Of a DNA stretch of 64,000 nt, positions 43,527 to 52,635 are shown one piece after another. This DNA comes from Pseudokineococcus marinus (GTDB lineage Bacteria > Actinomycetota > Actinomycetes > Actinomycetales > Quadrisphaeraceae): contig NZ_JBBHZZ010000001.1 of NCBI RefSeq assembly GCF_037482405.1, positions 62,001 through 126,000 of the forward strand. The letters run 5' to 3'. Position numbers and translations under genes: made by a program. Position 1 is the stretch's first letter, and each line of letters begins with the position of its first letter. Below the pieces are notes generated by a model. The model had not been told where the DNA came from. It made no database searches and saw only the letters and a list, made by a program, of their open reading frames with translations.

Positions 43527-44231
43527 TCAGGAGACGAGCTGGCGCAGCACCGAGGAGAAGAAGCGCAGGCCGTCGGTGCCGGCCGTGCCGGTGCGCGGGT
43601 CGGGGCCGTAGCCGGCCTCGACGGCGTGCTCGGGGTGCGGCATGAGGCCGACGACGTTGCCCGCGGCGTTGGCGACGCCGGCGATGTCGCGCGCGCTGCC
43701 GTTGGGGTTGCGGCCGCCCTCGGGGACGACGTACCGCAGCGCCACGAGCCCCTCGCCCTCCAGGCGGTCGAGCGTCGCCTCGTCGGCCAGGTAGCCGCCC
43801 TCCCCGTTCTTCAGCGGGACGACGACCTCCTCGCCGGAGGCGTACTCGTGGGTCCACGCCGTGGCGGCGTTCTCCACGCGCAGGCGCTGGTCGGTGCAGA
43901 CGAAGGTCCGGTGGTCGTTGCGCACGAGCGCCCCGGGCAGCAGGTGCGCCTCGCAGAGCACCTGGAAGCCGTTGCAGATGCCGAGCACGGGCAGCCCGCC
44001 GCGGGCGGCGTCCACGAGCGGCTCCATCACCGGCGCGAAGCGGGCGATCGCCCCGCACCGCAGGTAGTCGCCGTAGGAGAACCCACCGGGCAGGACGACG
44101 GCGTCGACGCCCTTGAGGTCGGCGTCCCCGTGCCACAGCCGGACGGGCTCGCCGCCCGCGAGGCGGACGGCGCGCGCGGCGTCCCCGTCGTCGAGGGAGC
44201 CGGGGAAGGTGACGACGCCGACGCGGCCCAT
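43527..44231 (-). CDS. purQ: Phosphoribosylformylglycinamidine synthase subunit PurQ
   Basis: 234 residues. A class-I glutamine amidotransferase: nucleophile Cys86 in LGICNGFQV, His/Glu in MPHPEHAVE, and oxyanion segment VVLPGGFSYGDYLRCG. It supplies ammonia to PurL. The ATG overlaps the purS stop by 1 base. Confidence 0.97.
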   Translation of the reverse strand: MGRVGVVTFPGSLDDGDAARAVRLAGGEPVRLWHGDADLKGVDAVVLPGGFSYGDYLRCGAIARFAPVMEPLVDAARGGLPVLGICNGFQVLCEAHLLPGALVRNDHRTFVCTDQRLRVENAATAWTHEYASGEEVVVPLKNGEGGYLADEATLDRLEGEGLVALRYVVPEGGRNPNGSARDIAGVANAAGNVVGLMPHPEHAVEAGYGPDPRTGTAGTDGLRFFSSVLRQLVS

Positions 44232-44518
44232 CAGGTGGTCCCGCCGGCGAGCGTCGTCGTGGCGGCGTCGGCCTCGACGGGGGCGACGCGGACGACGTCC
44301 TCGATGACGGGGTTGCTCAGCAGCACCTCGGCGGCGCGGGCGGCCTCCTCGAGCACCTCGGGCGTCACCTCGCCCTCGACCTCGAGCTCGAAGCGCTTGC
44401 CCTGCCGGACGCCGGTGAAGCGCCCGAAGCCGAGCCGCGGCAGCGCGCCCGCGACGGCCTTGCCCTGGGGGTCCAGGATCTCGGGCTTCGGCATGATCTC
44501 GACGACGACGCGACCCAT
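44231..44518 (-). CDS. purS: Phosphoribosylformylglycinamidine synthase subunit PurS
   Basis: 95 residues from ATG (MGRVVVEIMPKPEILDPQG). LGFGRFTGVRQGKRFELEVEG is the family core. PurS bridges PurL and PurQ and channels ammonia. The C-terminal ~12 residues (EADAATTTLAGGTT) are an extension. Confidence 0.96.
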   Translation of the reverse strand: MGRVVVEIMPKPEILDPQGKAVAGALPRLGFGRFTGVRQGKRFELEVEGEVTPEVLEEAARAAEVLLSNPVIEDVVRVAPVEADAATTTLAGGTT

Positions 44519-44616
44519 GGCGCAGACGCTACCGGGGCCCGGCCGCCGCCCCGGTCGCGGTCCGTCCTGCGGGGAGCGGCGGGCTCGCCGCGGCGCGGTG
44601 GCCTCGGAGGCCAGGA

Positions 44617-45384
44617 TCAGACGCCCGGTACGGGGCCGCCGCGCTCGGCGAGCATGTCCCACAGGACGGTGAGCTCGGCCTCCTGGCCGGTCGCCATCGC
44701 GTCCGCCAGCGCCCGCACCTCCGGCTCGGAGGCCTCCTGCGCGGCGGCGCGCGCCATCTCCACCCCCGCGACGTGGTGCGGGACCATGAGCTGGAGGAAG
44801 ATCCGCGCGGCCTCCTCGCCGTCCGCGGCCGCGAGGGCGTCCATCTGCGCGGCGCTCGCCATGCCCGGCATGTCGCCGACGGCGCCGAGCCCGTCGGCCG
44901 GCACCGCGCCGACGTGCCCCCCGCCGTGCCCGTCCTCGTGGCCACCCGCCGCATGGCCCTCGAGCCCGGACATCCAGGCCATGACCGGTTCGGTGCGCCC
45001 CTGACCGAGGCCCCAGAGCTCGCGCCAGCCGTACATCTGGCCGGCCTGCTGCTGCTGGGTGAGCGCGATGTCGAGGGCGAGGGTGCGGACGTCCTCGTCG
45101 TCGACCCGGTCGCGCACGAGGGTCGACATCTGCACGGCCTGCCGGTGGTGGGCCTGCATGTCGAGGGCGAAGCCCGCGTCGACCGAGCCCGCCGCGGGCG
45201 CGGCGCCGCCCCCGGGTCCGCCGGACCCCCAGTGCAGGCCGAGGACGACGCCGAGGACGACGAGGAGCCCTGCCGACAGGACCGCTCCCGCGACGACGAC
45301 GGCGCGGGTCGCCCCGGTGAGGACGGCCTCCCCGCGCGGGCCGCTCCCGACCTCGGCGTCCGGGCCCTCCTCGGTCGACGTCAG
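44617..45384 (-). CDS. DUF305 family membrane-anchored protein, probable CTG start
   Basis: 255 residues if translation starts at the CTG that overlaps the DUF3105 stop by 4 bases (CTGA). No ATG or GTG exists in frame before MQAHHRQAV. One helix (AVVVAGAVLSAGLLVVLGVVLGL) anchors it. Two DUF305 repeats follow: DMQAHHRQAVQMSTLV and LMVPHHVAGVEMARAA, each with His-rich metal-like motifs. A His/Gly stretch (GGHEDGHGGGHVGA) lies between them. DUF305 proteins are often near copper genes. It pairs with DUF3105, as in many Actinobacteria. Confidence 0.82.
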   Translation of the reverse strand: MTSTEEGPDAEVGSGPRGEAVLTGATRAVVVAGAVLSAGLLVVLGVVLGLHWGSGGPGGGAAPAAGSVDAGFALDMQAHHRQAVQMSTLVRDRVDDEDVRTLALDIALTQQQQAGQMYGWRELWGLGQGRTEPVMAWMSGLEGHAAGGHEDGHGGGHVGAVPADGLGAVGDMPGMASAAQMDALAAADGEEAARIFLQLMVPHHVAGVEMARAAAQEASEPEVRALADAMATGQEAELTVLWDMLAERGGPVPGV

Positions 45385-46013
45385 GACAGGCCCCCCGTGC
45401 AGGCGGCGCCGGGCTCCGGCGTCTGCTCGCCCTGGACGTACTGGGCCAGGAAGGGCGCGATGCGCTCGTCCGAGGCGTCCTCGAGGGCGAGCTGGGTGCC
45501 CCACGCGCTGAGCGTGACGGGGCTCTCCATGCCCGCGTAGGGGCTGACGAGGGTGTAGTCGTACGGCTCGGCGGCCGCGACGAGCGCGTCCACCTGGTCC
45601 TGCGGCAGCGAGGGGTCGTAGGTGATCCACACGGCGCCGTGCTCGAGCGAGTGCACCGCGTTCACGTCGGGGACCGGCTCGGAGTAGACGCCGCAGTTCC
45701 ACCAGACGGCGTTGTGGTCGCCGCCCACCGGGGGCGTCTGCGCGTAGTCGACCTCGCCGGTCACGTGCTCGCGCCCGAGGTCCTCGAAGGTCTCCACGCC
45801 GTCGATCGGCGCCTCGAGGGCCGCCTGCTCGGCCGCCCGCTGCTCGCGGGTGACGACGAGCACGACGGTCACCGCGGCGACGAGCGCGACGACGATCCCG
45901 GCCGTGACGCCGATGATGAGCGCGCGCTGCCGGCGCTCGCGGCGGGCCTGCTGCTCGCGGAGGGCGGCGGCGCGGGCTGCGCGCTCCTCGCGGGGACGGG
46001 TCGGTGAGGCCAC
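45381..46013 (-). CDS. DUF3105 family protein
   Basis: 210 residues with GTG start (VASPTRPREERAARAAAL). A charged cytoplasmic helix is followed by one membrane segment (ALIIGVTAGIVVALVAAVTVVLVV). The extracytoplasmic domain has the family motifs YAQTPPVGGDHNAVWWNCGVY and AVHSLEHGAVWITYDP, with conserved Trp, His and Cys. Function unknown. The coupled DUF305 gene follows. Confidence 0.88.
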   Translation of the reverse strand: MASPTRPREERAARAAALREQQARRERRQRALIIGVTAGIVVALVAAVTVVLVVTREQRAAEQAALEAPIDGVETFEDLGREHVTGEVDYAQTPPVGGDHNAVWWNCGVYSEPVPDVNAVHSLEHGAVWITYDPSLPQDQVDALVAAAEPYDYTLVSPYAGMESPVTLSAWGTQLALEDASDERIAPFLAQYVQGEQTPEPGAACTGGLS

Positions 46014-46178
46014 GTCGGGCTCCTCGGCTGGGCTCGAGCGGGTCTGCGCGCACGGGGCGCGGGCCCCGTCGCGGCCCGCGGCGGACGACACCGCCATGGT
46101 CGCACCACGGGCCCGTCCGCCGGGCGGCCACCCGCCGCACCGGGTGTGGCCGACGGGGTCCGGTGCCATCGTGGCGGG

Positions 46179-46841
46179 ATGAGGATCACCCATCTGGGCC
46201 ACTCGACGCTGCTCGTCGAGGCGGCCGGTGCCCGCGTCCTCCTGGACCCGGGGGCCTTCACGCCCGGGTGGGAGGACGTGCGCGACCTCGACGCCGTCGT
46301 CGTCACCCACGCCCACCCCGACCACCTCGACCCGGCCGAGGGCCGCTTCGAGGCGCTGCGGGCAGCCAACCCGCGGGCGCGCGTCCTCGCCGAGCCGCAG
46401 ACCGCCGCCGACGACCGCTGGGGCGCCGAGCCGCTGCCCGCGGGGACGACGACGCGCGTCGCCGGCCTGCCCCTGCGGGCCGTGGGCGGGCAGCACGCCC
46501 TCATCCACGAGGACATCCCCCTCGTGGGCAACGTCGGCGTCCTCCTCGGCGGCGAGGGCAGCGGCGAACCCGTCCTCTTCCACCCCGGCGACGCCTACGG
46601 CGCGGTGCCGGGCGGCGTCGAGGTGCTCGCCGCGCCGCTGACGGCCCCGTGGACCTCGCTCAAGGAGACCGTCGCCTTCGTGCGCGCCGTCTCCCCGCGC
46701 GTCGTCGTGCCGATCCACGACGCCGTCGTCTCGGCGGCGGGCCGGGGGGTCTACCTCGCGCAGCTCGACGCCCTGGGCCCGGACGGCGCGCGCGTCCTCG
46801 ACCTCGCCGGCGCGGGGCCCACCGAGGTGCCGACCCCGTGA
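46179..46841 (+). CDS. MBL-fold metallohydrolase (UlaG-like)
   Basis: 220 residues from ATG (MRITHLGHSTLLVEAAG). The zinc motif is VVVTHAHPDHLD; the later His ligands are in ALIHEDIP, HPGD and PIHDAVV. It resembles the L-ascorbate-6-phosphate lactonase group rather than RNases. Substrate unknown. The next gene overlaps its stop by 4 bases. Confidence 0.88.
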   Translation: MRITHLGHSTLLVEAAGARVLLDPGAFTPGWEDVRDLDAVVVTHAHPDHLDPAEGRFEALRAANPRARVLAEPQTAADDRWGAEPLPAGTTTRVAGLPLRAVGGQHALIHEDIPLVGNVGVLLGGEGSGEPVLFHPGDAYGAVPGGVEVLAAPLTAPWTSLKETVAFVRAVSPRVVVPIHDAVVSAAGRGVYLAQLDALGPDGARVLDLAGAGPTEVPTP

Positions 46842-47365
46842 GCCCGGCCCTCGACCTGGCCACCGCGAGCGCCGGCGACGGCCCCGACGTCTCCGCCGGC
46901 TGGGGCCCGGGCTGGCAGGACACCCGGCGCAGCGCCGTCGTCGGGCCGGCCTCGCCCGGCGGGGCGGCGGGGGCCTTCGCCCGCGCCCGGGCCGGGCTGC
47001 TCGGCTGGGAGGTGCAGCGGCTCGCGGGCGTGCGCGTGCCGCTCTCGACGCCGGACGCGGCGCCCGGCGTCGAGGTGCGCCAGACCGCCGGCCCGGGCGG
47101 GCTCCTCGTGGCCCGGTGCCGGGTCACCGAGGTCGTCGACGAGCCCGGGCGTGCCGGCTTCACCTACGAGGCCCTCACCCCGCACCCCGAGGAGGGCGAG
47201 GAGTCCTTCCTCCTCCAGCGGCTCGGCGACCGCGTCGTCCTCACGGTCGCCTCGCGCTCGCGGCTCGCCTGGGCGCCCGCCCGCCTGGCGAGCCCGCTGG
47301 CCCGCGGCGCCCAGCGCCTCGCCGTCGCGCGGTACCTGCGCGCGGGGCGGCTCCTCGCCCGCTGA
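46838..47365 (+). CDS. DUF1990 family protein
   Basis: 175 residues with a GTG start coupled to the MBL gene (GTGA overlap). GWEVQRLAGVRVP, VTEVVDEPGRAGFTYEALTPHPEEGEE and SRLAWAPARLASPLARGAQRLAVARYL are typical of DUF1990. The fold is probably START-like. Function unknown. Confidence 0.83.
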   Translation: MSPALDLATASAGDGPDVSAGWGPGWQDTRRSAVVGPASPGGAAGAFARARAGLLGWEVQRLAGVRVPLSTPDAAPGVEVRQTAGPGGLLVARCRVTEVVDEPGRAGFTYEALTPHPEEGEESFLLQRLGDRVVLTVASRSRLAWAPARLASPLARGAQRLAVARYLRAGRLLAR

Positions 47366-47438
47366 CGCCACGCCGTCGCCCGCCCACCCCGCCCCCGGAG
47401 GGCGACGTGCGGCGATGGGGAGGGGCGGTGCGAGGGGG

Positions 47439-48890
47439 TCAGAGGCCGTAGGCCTCGAGCAGCCGCAGCCAGACCTCGCTGATCGTGGGGTACGGCGGGA
47501 CGGCGTGCCAGAGCCGGTCCAGCGGCACCTCGCCGGCGACGACGACGGCGGCCGACTGGCACAGCTCGGCGACGTCCTGCCCGACGAAGGTGACGCCGAC
47601 GACGACCGAGCGGCTCTCGTCGACGACCATGCACGCCCAGCCGGTGTAGCCGTCCGCCTGCAGCGACGACCCGGCGACGGCGATGTCGAGCTCGACGACG
47701 CGGACGTCGAGGCCGGCGTCGCGGGCCTGCTGCGCGGTCAGGCCGACCGACGCGACCTCCGGGTCGGTGAAGACGACCTGCGTGACCGCCCGGTGCAGGG
47801 CGGTCGTCGCGTGCTTCGACCACGGGGCGGGCTCCCCGTCGGCCTCCCCGCGGGCGCGGGCCGCCACGACGTCGCCGACCGCGCGGGCGGCGTACTTGCC
47901 CATGTGCGTCAGCGGCGCGAGGCCGGTGACGTCGCCGGCCGCGTAGAGCCACCGGCCGTCGACGCCGCGGACCTGCCCGGCGGCGTCGATGTCGAGGGCC
48001 TGGCCGGGCTCGAGGCCGACGGTCTCCAGGCCCAGGTCGCCGGTCTGCGGGCCGCGGCCGGTCGCGACGAGCAGCTCGTCGCCGACGAGCACCCGGCCGT
48101 CGTCGAGGGTGAGGCGGACCTCGCCCTCGTCGCCGTCGCGCTCGACGGAGGAGGCGCGGGGGCCCGTGACGACCTCGACGCCCTCCTCCCGCAGCGCGTC
48201 CGCGACGAGCTCGCCCGCGCGGGGCTCGAAGGCCGACAGCACGGCCGAGCCCGCGACGAGCGTGACGTCGGAGCCTAGGCGGCGGTACGCCGTCGCCAGC
48301 TCGCTCCCGACGACGCCCGCGCCCAGCACGAGCAGCCGCGGCGGGACCGAGCGCGACGACGTGGCCTCGCGGCTCGTCCAGTAGCGCACGCCGTCCAGCC
48401 CGTCGACCGGCGGCGCCTTCGGGGTCGACCCGACGGCCACGACGACGGCCTGCCGGGCGACGAGCGCCGTCGTACCGCCGTCGGCGCCGGTCACGACGAC
48501 GCGGCGCTCGCCGTCCAGCCGGGCCCGGCCGCGCAGCAGCTCGAGCCCCGCGCCCTCGACCCACTCGACCTGGCTCGAGTCGTCCCAGTCGCTCGTGAAG
48601 GAGGTGCGCCGCTCGAGGACGGCCTGCACGTCGACCTCGCCCGTGGCGGCGGCCGCCGCGCCGGGGACGCGCCGCGCGGCGGCGAGCGCGGCGGTGGGGC
48701 GCAGCAGCGCCTTGCTCGGCATGCACGCCCAGTAGGAGCACTCGCCGCCCACCAGCTCGTCCTCGACGACGACCACCTCGCCGAGGCCGCCCCGGTGGGC
48801 GCGGTCGGCGACGTTCTCCCCCGTCGACCCCCCGCCGATGACGACGACGTCGACCTCGCGCTCCTGCGTGCCCGGTGTCTGCTCGCTCAT
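47439..48890 (-). CDS. FAD/NAD(P) disulfide-type oxidoreductase
   Basis: 483 residues. FAD-binding VVVIGGGSTGENVADRA and NAD(P)-binding LLVLGAGVVGSELATAYRR are intact, and the C-terminal dimerisation domain is complete. A redox Cys pair, Cys51 and Cys56 (GECSYWACMPSK), is present. The C-terminal active-site His of lipoamide dehydrogenase and MerA (HPTxxE) is Tyr here (PYPTISEVW). That substitution is characteristic of a group of actinobacterial quinone or soluble transhydrogenase-like enzymes. Substrate unknown. Confidence 0.85.
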   Translation of the reverse strand: MSEQTPGTQEREVDVVVIGGGSTGENVADRAHRGGLGEVVVVEDELVGGECSYWACMPSKALLRPTAALAAARRVPGAAAAATGEVDVQAVLERRTSFTSDWDDSSQVEWVEGAGLELLRGRARLDGERRVVVTGADGGTTALVARQAVVVAVGSTPKAPPVDGLDGVRYWTSREATSSRSVPPRLLVLGAGVVGSELATAYRRLGSDVTLVAGSAVLSAFEPRAGELVADALREEGVEVVTGPRASSVERDGDEGEVRLTLDDGRVLVGDELLVATGRGPQTGDLGLETVGLEPGQALDIDAAGQVRGVDGRWLYAAGDVTGLAPLTHMGKYAARAVGDVVAARARGEADGEPAPWSKHATTALHRAVTQVVFTDPEVASVGLTAQQARDAGLDVRVVELDIAVAGSSLQADGYTGWACMVVDESRSVVVGVTFVGQDVAELCQSAAVVVAGEVPLDRLWHAVPPYPTISEVWLRLLEAYGL

Positions 48891-48956
48891 GCGGGCGACG
48901 ATGCCTCAGCGAGGGCGTCCCGGCACCTCGTCGCGCGCGGAGGATCGCGCCCGGCT

Positions 48957-48984
48957 CCCGTCAGTGCTGCGCCCGTCAGTGCTG
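48957..48984. repeat. 15-bp direct duplication at a gene end
   Basis: The 13-base sequence cccgtcagtgctg occurs twice with a 15-base period, spanning the stop of the DUF3500 gene. On the minus strand this gives two in-frame stops after the same Gln-His pair, the trace of a recent tandem duplication. Confidence 0.75.
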
Positions 48985-50034
48985 GGCGCGCAGGTGCTCG
49001 CGGAGCAGGTCGCCGCCGAAGTCGTCGCGCAGGTGGCGCCACACGGTGTGCACGTGGTCGGCGCCGTGCTGCGTGTCGTCCAGCTCGAGGAGCAGGCTCG
49101 GCGCGCGCACGGCGTAGTAGTGGCCCTCGCCGCGCTCCAGCGAGCCCAGCCAGGTCAGCTCGACGCCGCCGAGCCCGTCCGCGAGGACCTCCTCCCAGCA
49201 CGCCGCCGCGTACGCCGCGGGCGCGCGGGCGAGGTAGCGCTGCACGAGCGCCTCCAAGGACCGCTGGGCGACGGGCGGCATGTCGCGGTGCGCCAGCCCT
49301 CGGGGCAGCACCTCGGGGTCGGCCACCGGGTCCGTGCCGGTGAGGACGTCGGCCGGCGCCGTCCCCGACGGCCGCGCGACGGCGAGGCGGTCGCCGTCGA
49401 GGGCGGCGAGGACGTCGCGCGCCAGGTCCTCCTCCGGCCCGAGCAGGCGCCAGCCCGCGCGGGGGCCGCGCGGCACGACCGCCGGCTGCGCCCCGACGAA
49501 GTGCGGCGTCACGTGCACGCGCGCCTCGACGAGCGTGACGTGGACCGCGAGGTGGTGGCCGCTGACCCGCCACGCCCACGCCCCGTCGGCGGGGTCGCCC
49601 TCGAGCCGCAGCGCGTAGGGGTCGGGGTCGTCGCGGCCCTCGAGCGAGGCGGGGTCGAGCGGCGTGCCGGCCTCCCGCTGCTCGGCGGCCAGCTGCTGGC
49701 GCACCCGCTCGAGCTCCAGCGCCCCGGCGACGACGCCGCTGCCGCCGTCGCGGGCGTCGCCCGCCGTGGCGAGCAGCGCGAGCGCCGCCTCGCGCGCGCC
49801 GCCGTCGAGGTCGCCGAGCACGAGCCCGGGGTGGCGCCCGTCGACGTAGGTCCACTCCCGCCGCCGGGGGTCGTCGAGGGCGCCGCCGCGCAGCGCCTCG
49901 CGCTGCTCCGGGCCGAGCGCGTCGAGGAGCGCGCGCGCCGCCCCCGCCGCCGCGCCGGCGCTCGCCGGGTCGACGGGAGGGCCGGGGTCGACGGGAGGGC
50001 GGGGGTCGACGGGGCGTCCGGGAGCGGTGGTCAC
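48976..50034 (-). CDS. DUF3500 family protein
   Basis: 352 residues (MTTAPGRPVDPRPP). The N-terminus carries a hexapeptide PVDP repeat encoded by an 18-base tandem repeat. The DUF3500 core has WRVSGHHLAVHVTLVEARVHVTPHFVGAQPAVV and ELTWLGSLERGEGHYYAVRAPSLLLELDDTQHGADHVHTVWR. Conserved His residues suggest metal binding, but the function is not known. No export signal. Confidence 0.87.
   Translation of the reverse strand: MTTAPGRPVDPRPPVDPGPPVDPASAGAAAGAARALLDALGPEQREALRGGALDDPRRREWTYVDGRHPGLVLGDLDGGAREAALALLATAGDARDGGSGVVAGALELERVRQQLAAEQREAGTPLDPASLEGRDDPDPYALRLEGDPADGAWAWRVSGHHLAVHVTLVEARVHVTPHFVGAQPAVVPRGPRAGWRLLGPEEDLARDVLAALDGDRLAVARPSGTAPADVLTGTDPVADPEVLPRGLAHRDMPPVAQRSLEALVQRYLARAPAAYAAACWEEVLADGLGGVELTWLGSLERGEGHYYAVRAPSLLLELDDTQHGADHVHTVWRHLRDDFGGDLLREHLRAQH
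49963..50016. repeat. 18-bp tandem repeat, three copies, coding PVDP units
   Basis: Three 18-base units (consensus gccggggtcgacgggagg) lie at the 5' end of the DUF3500 gene and encode Pro-Val-Asp-Pro hexapeptides in frame. Confidence 0.8.
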
Positions 50035-50104
50035 GCCCCACCGTCGCCCCGGACCCCGCCCACGGCGACCGGGGCGCCCGCCCGGCCCGGCCGTGGGCGC
50101 CGCC

Positions 50105-51088
50105 TCAGGCCCAGCGCCGCCCGGTGAGCCGCTCGTAGGCCTCGACGTAGCGCCCGCGCGTGGCCTCGACGACGTCGTCGGGCAGCGGCGGGGGCGGCGC
50201 GTCGGCCGCCCGGTCCCACCCCGAGGCGTCCGAGAGCAGCCAGTCGCGCACGAACTGCTTGTCGAAGGACGGCTGCGCGCGCCCGGGCGCCCACGCGGCG
50301 GCGTCCCAGAAGCGGGAGGAGTCGGGGGTGAGCACCTCGTCGGCCAGCACGAGCGCGCCCGGGGCCTCCGCGGAGGCGGCGTCGACGCCCGGCGGCAGCC
50401 CGAGCTCGATCTTCGTGTCGGCCAGCAGGACGCCGCGCTCGCGGGCCATCTCCTCGCCGAGGGCGTACAGGCGCAGCGTGACCTCGCGCGCGCGCTCGGC
50501 GAGGTCGGGGCCCAGCAGCTCGGCGACGACGGCGAAGCTGACGTTCTCGTCGTGGCCCACGTCGGCCTTGGTCGCCGGGGTGAAGACGGGGCGGTGCAGG
50601 CGCGAGCCGTCCTCGAGCCCGTCGGGCAGCTCCACGCCGCAGACGGCGCCCGTGGCCCGGTAGTCCGCGAGGCCGGAGCCCGTGAGGTAGCCGCGGGCCA
50701 CGCACTCCACGGGCAGCATGGCCAGGCGCCGGCACCGGACGGCGCGGCCGGCGACGTCCGCGGGCACGCCGGACGAGGCGTCGTCGGGGCCGACCTCGGC
50801 GGACAGGACGTGGTCCGGCACGCCGAGCCCGGCCTCGGCGAGCCGCTCGAACCACCACAGCGACAGGGCCGTCAGCACGGCGCCCTTGTCGGGGACGGGC
50901 GTGGCGAGCACGTGGTCGAAGGCGCTGACGCGGTCGCTCGCGACGACGAGGAGGTCCCCCTCGCCCGGAGCGGCGGACGCGGGCTCGTAGAGGTCGCGCA
51001 CCTTGCCCGAGCGCACGTGGCGCCAGCCGGGCAGCTCGGGCGGCACGGGGGCGGGGCCCGGGGCGGGCGCGGGGGCGGCGGCGCTCAC
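50105..51088 (-). CDS. purC: SAICAR synthase
   Basis: 327 residues with a GTG start overlapping the purD stop by 4 bases. RSGKVRDLYEP binds ATP. SDRVSAFDHVLATPVPDKGAVLTALS, VECVARGYLTGSG and DTKIELG complete the family pattern. It attaches aspartate to CAIR in purine synthesis. Confidence 0.96.
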   Translation of the reverse strand: MSAAAPAPAPGPAPVPPELPGWRHVRSGKVRDLYEPASAAPGEGDLLVVASDRVSAFDHVLATPVPDKGAVLTALSLWWFERLAEAGLGVPDHVLSAEVGPDDASSGVPADVAGRAVRCRRLAMLPVECVARGYLTGSGLADYRATGAVCGVELPDGLEDGSRLHRPVFTPATKADVGHDENVSFAVVAELLGPDLAERAREVTLRLYALGEEMARERGVLLADTKIELGLPPGVDAASAEAPGALVLADEVLTPDSSRFWDAAAWAPGRAQPSFDKQFVRDWLLSDASGWDRAADAPPPPLPDDVVEATRGRYVEAYERLTGRRWA

Positions 51089-52368
51089 GCGCGCACCCCC
51101 TGGTCCGCCCCCACGGCGATGTCCCCCCGGTGCTGCCCGCCGTCGAGGCCCACCTCGGCCACGGCGGCCGCCGCCGCGGCGCGCGCCTCGGCGAGCGTGG
51201 CGCCCGTCCCGACGAGCGAGAGCACCCGCCCGCCCGCGCTGACGAGCGCCCCGTCCGCGCCGGTCGCGGTGCCGGCGTGCAGCACCCGCGCGCCCGGGAC
51301 GGCGGCCGCCTCCTCCAGGCCCGTCACGGGGTCGCCGGTGCGGGGCGAGGCCGGGTAGCCGGCCGCCGCGAGGACGACGACGACCGCGGCGGCCTCGGAC
51401 CACGTGAGCGGCTCGAGCTCGGCCAGGCGCCCGGTGGCGGCGGCCCGCAGCACCCCGCCGAGCGGCGTCCGCAGGCGCGGGAGGACCACCTGCGTCTCGG
51501 GGTCGCCGAAGCGCGCGTTGAACTCCACGACGCGCACCCCGCGCGAGGTGAGCGCCAGCCCGCAGTAGAGGACGCCCGCGAAGGGCGTCCCGCGGCGGGC
51601 CATCTCGGCGACGACGGGTCGGGCCACCCGCTCGACGACCTCGTCCACGAGCCCGGGCGGGGCCCACGGGAGCGGCGAGTAGGCGCCCATGCCCCCGGTG
51701 TTGGGGCCCGCGTCGCCGTCGAGCAGGCGCTTGCTGTCCTGGGCGGGGGCGAGCGGCACCACGTCGGTGCCGTCGCACAGGACGAAGAGCGACACCTCGG
51801 GGCCGTCGAGGAACTCCTCGACGACGACCGCGGAGGCGCCCGCGCCGGGGCGCCCCTCGAGGCAGGACCGCGCGTGCGCGAGCGCCTCCTCGCGGTCGCC
51901 GGTGACGACGACGCCCTTGCCGGCCGCCAGGCCGTCGTCCTTGACGACGTGGGGGGCGCCGAAGGCGTCCAGCGCGTCGGCCACCTGCCCGAGGTCGGTG
52001 CACACGCGGGCCATCGCCGTCGGCACGCCGGCCGAGGCCATGACCTCCTTGGCGAAGGCCTTGCTGCCCTCGAGCCGGGCCGCCGCGGCCGAGGGGCCGA
52101 AGCAGTCCACCCCGGCGGCGCGGACGGCGTCGGCGACGCCCGCGACGAGCGGCGCCTCCGGGCCGACGACCACGAGGTCCACCTCCCGCTCGCGCGCGAG
52201 GGCCGCGACGGCGGCGCCGTCGAGCGGGTCGACGCGCACCACCTCGGCCACGTCGGCGACGCCCGGCCCGCCCGGCGCGACGAGGACGTCCGAGACGTCG
52301 TCGTCGGCGGCGAGGGCGACGGCGAGGGCGTGCTCGCGAGCACCGGACCCGAGGACGAGGACGCGCAC
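51085..52368 (-). CDS. purD: Phosphoribosylamine-glycine ligase
   Basis: 427 residues from GTG (VRVLVLGSGAREHAL), the usual family start; an in-frame ATG 19 codons upstream adds only variable sequence. The ATP-grasp segments GSKAFAKEVM, VVKDDGLAAGKGVVV and VVEFNARFGDPETQ, and the N-lobe GPEAPLVAGVADAV, are complete. It makes GAR. It is coupled to purC. Confidence 0.95.
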   Translation of the reverse strand: MRVLVLGSGAREHALAVALAADDDVSDVLVAPGGPGVADVAEVVRVDPLDGAAVAALAREREVDLVVVGPEAPLVAGVADAVRAAGVDCFGPSAAAARLEGSKAFAKEVMASAGVPTAMARVCTDLGQVADALDAFGAPHVVKDDGLAAGKGVVVTGDREEALAHARSCLEGRPGAGASAVVVEEFLDGPEVSLFVLCDGTDVVPLAPAQDSKRLLDGDAGPNTGGMGAYSPLPWAPPGLVDEVVERVARPVVAEMARRGTPFAGVLYCGLALTSRGVRVVEFNARFGDPETQVVLPRLRTPLGGVLRAAATGRLAELEPLTWSEAAAVVVVLAAAGYPASPRTGDPVTGLEEAAAVPGARVLHAGTATGADGALVSAGGRVLSLVGTGATLAEARAAAAAAVAEVGLDGGQHRGDIAVGADQGVRA

Positions 52369-52432
52369 CCGCCGGAGCCTAGGGGCCGCCACGGGGCGTC
52401 CCCCCGCGGGCGAGGGTCGACCCACCTCACCT

Positions 52433-52450
52433 TGCGCTCATCTGAGCGCA
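52433..52450. promoter_or_regulatory. Perfect palindromic operator candidate upstream of the polyol operon
   Basis: TGCGCTCA-TC-TGAGCGCA is a perfect 8-base inverted repeat with a 2-base spacer. It lies 26 bases upstream of a promoter-like ttgacg (52476) and 18-base-spaced tctcat (52500), before the binding-protein gene. It is the right size for a GntR- or DeoR-type site. No such regulator is in the window. Confidence 0.6.
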
Positions 52451-52635
52451 CTTCCATCACATCCGAGTCTCGGCCTTGACGCGCGGCCTCCCAGCCGGGT
52501 CTCATCTGCACCGGAGGCGGCACCCAGCCCGGACGACGACGTCACGACGACGCCCGACCCCACCGGCTCGCACGCGCCAGCCCCCGCCCGCCAGCCCCGC
52601 ACCGCCCCCCGCACGCTCCGGAAGGACACGACCGC

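Noticed and set aside
52369..52425. ATG start for purD at 52425
   Set aside because: It adds a 19-residue variable leader before the family start (VRVLVLGSGAREHAL). The GTG at 52368 matches the usual purD N-terminus.
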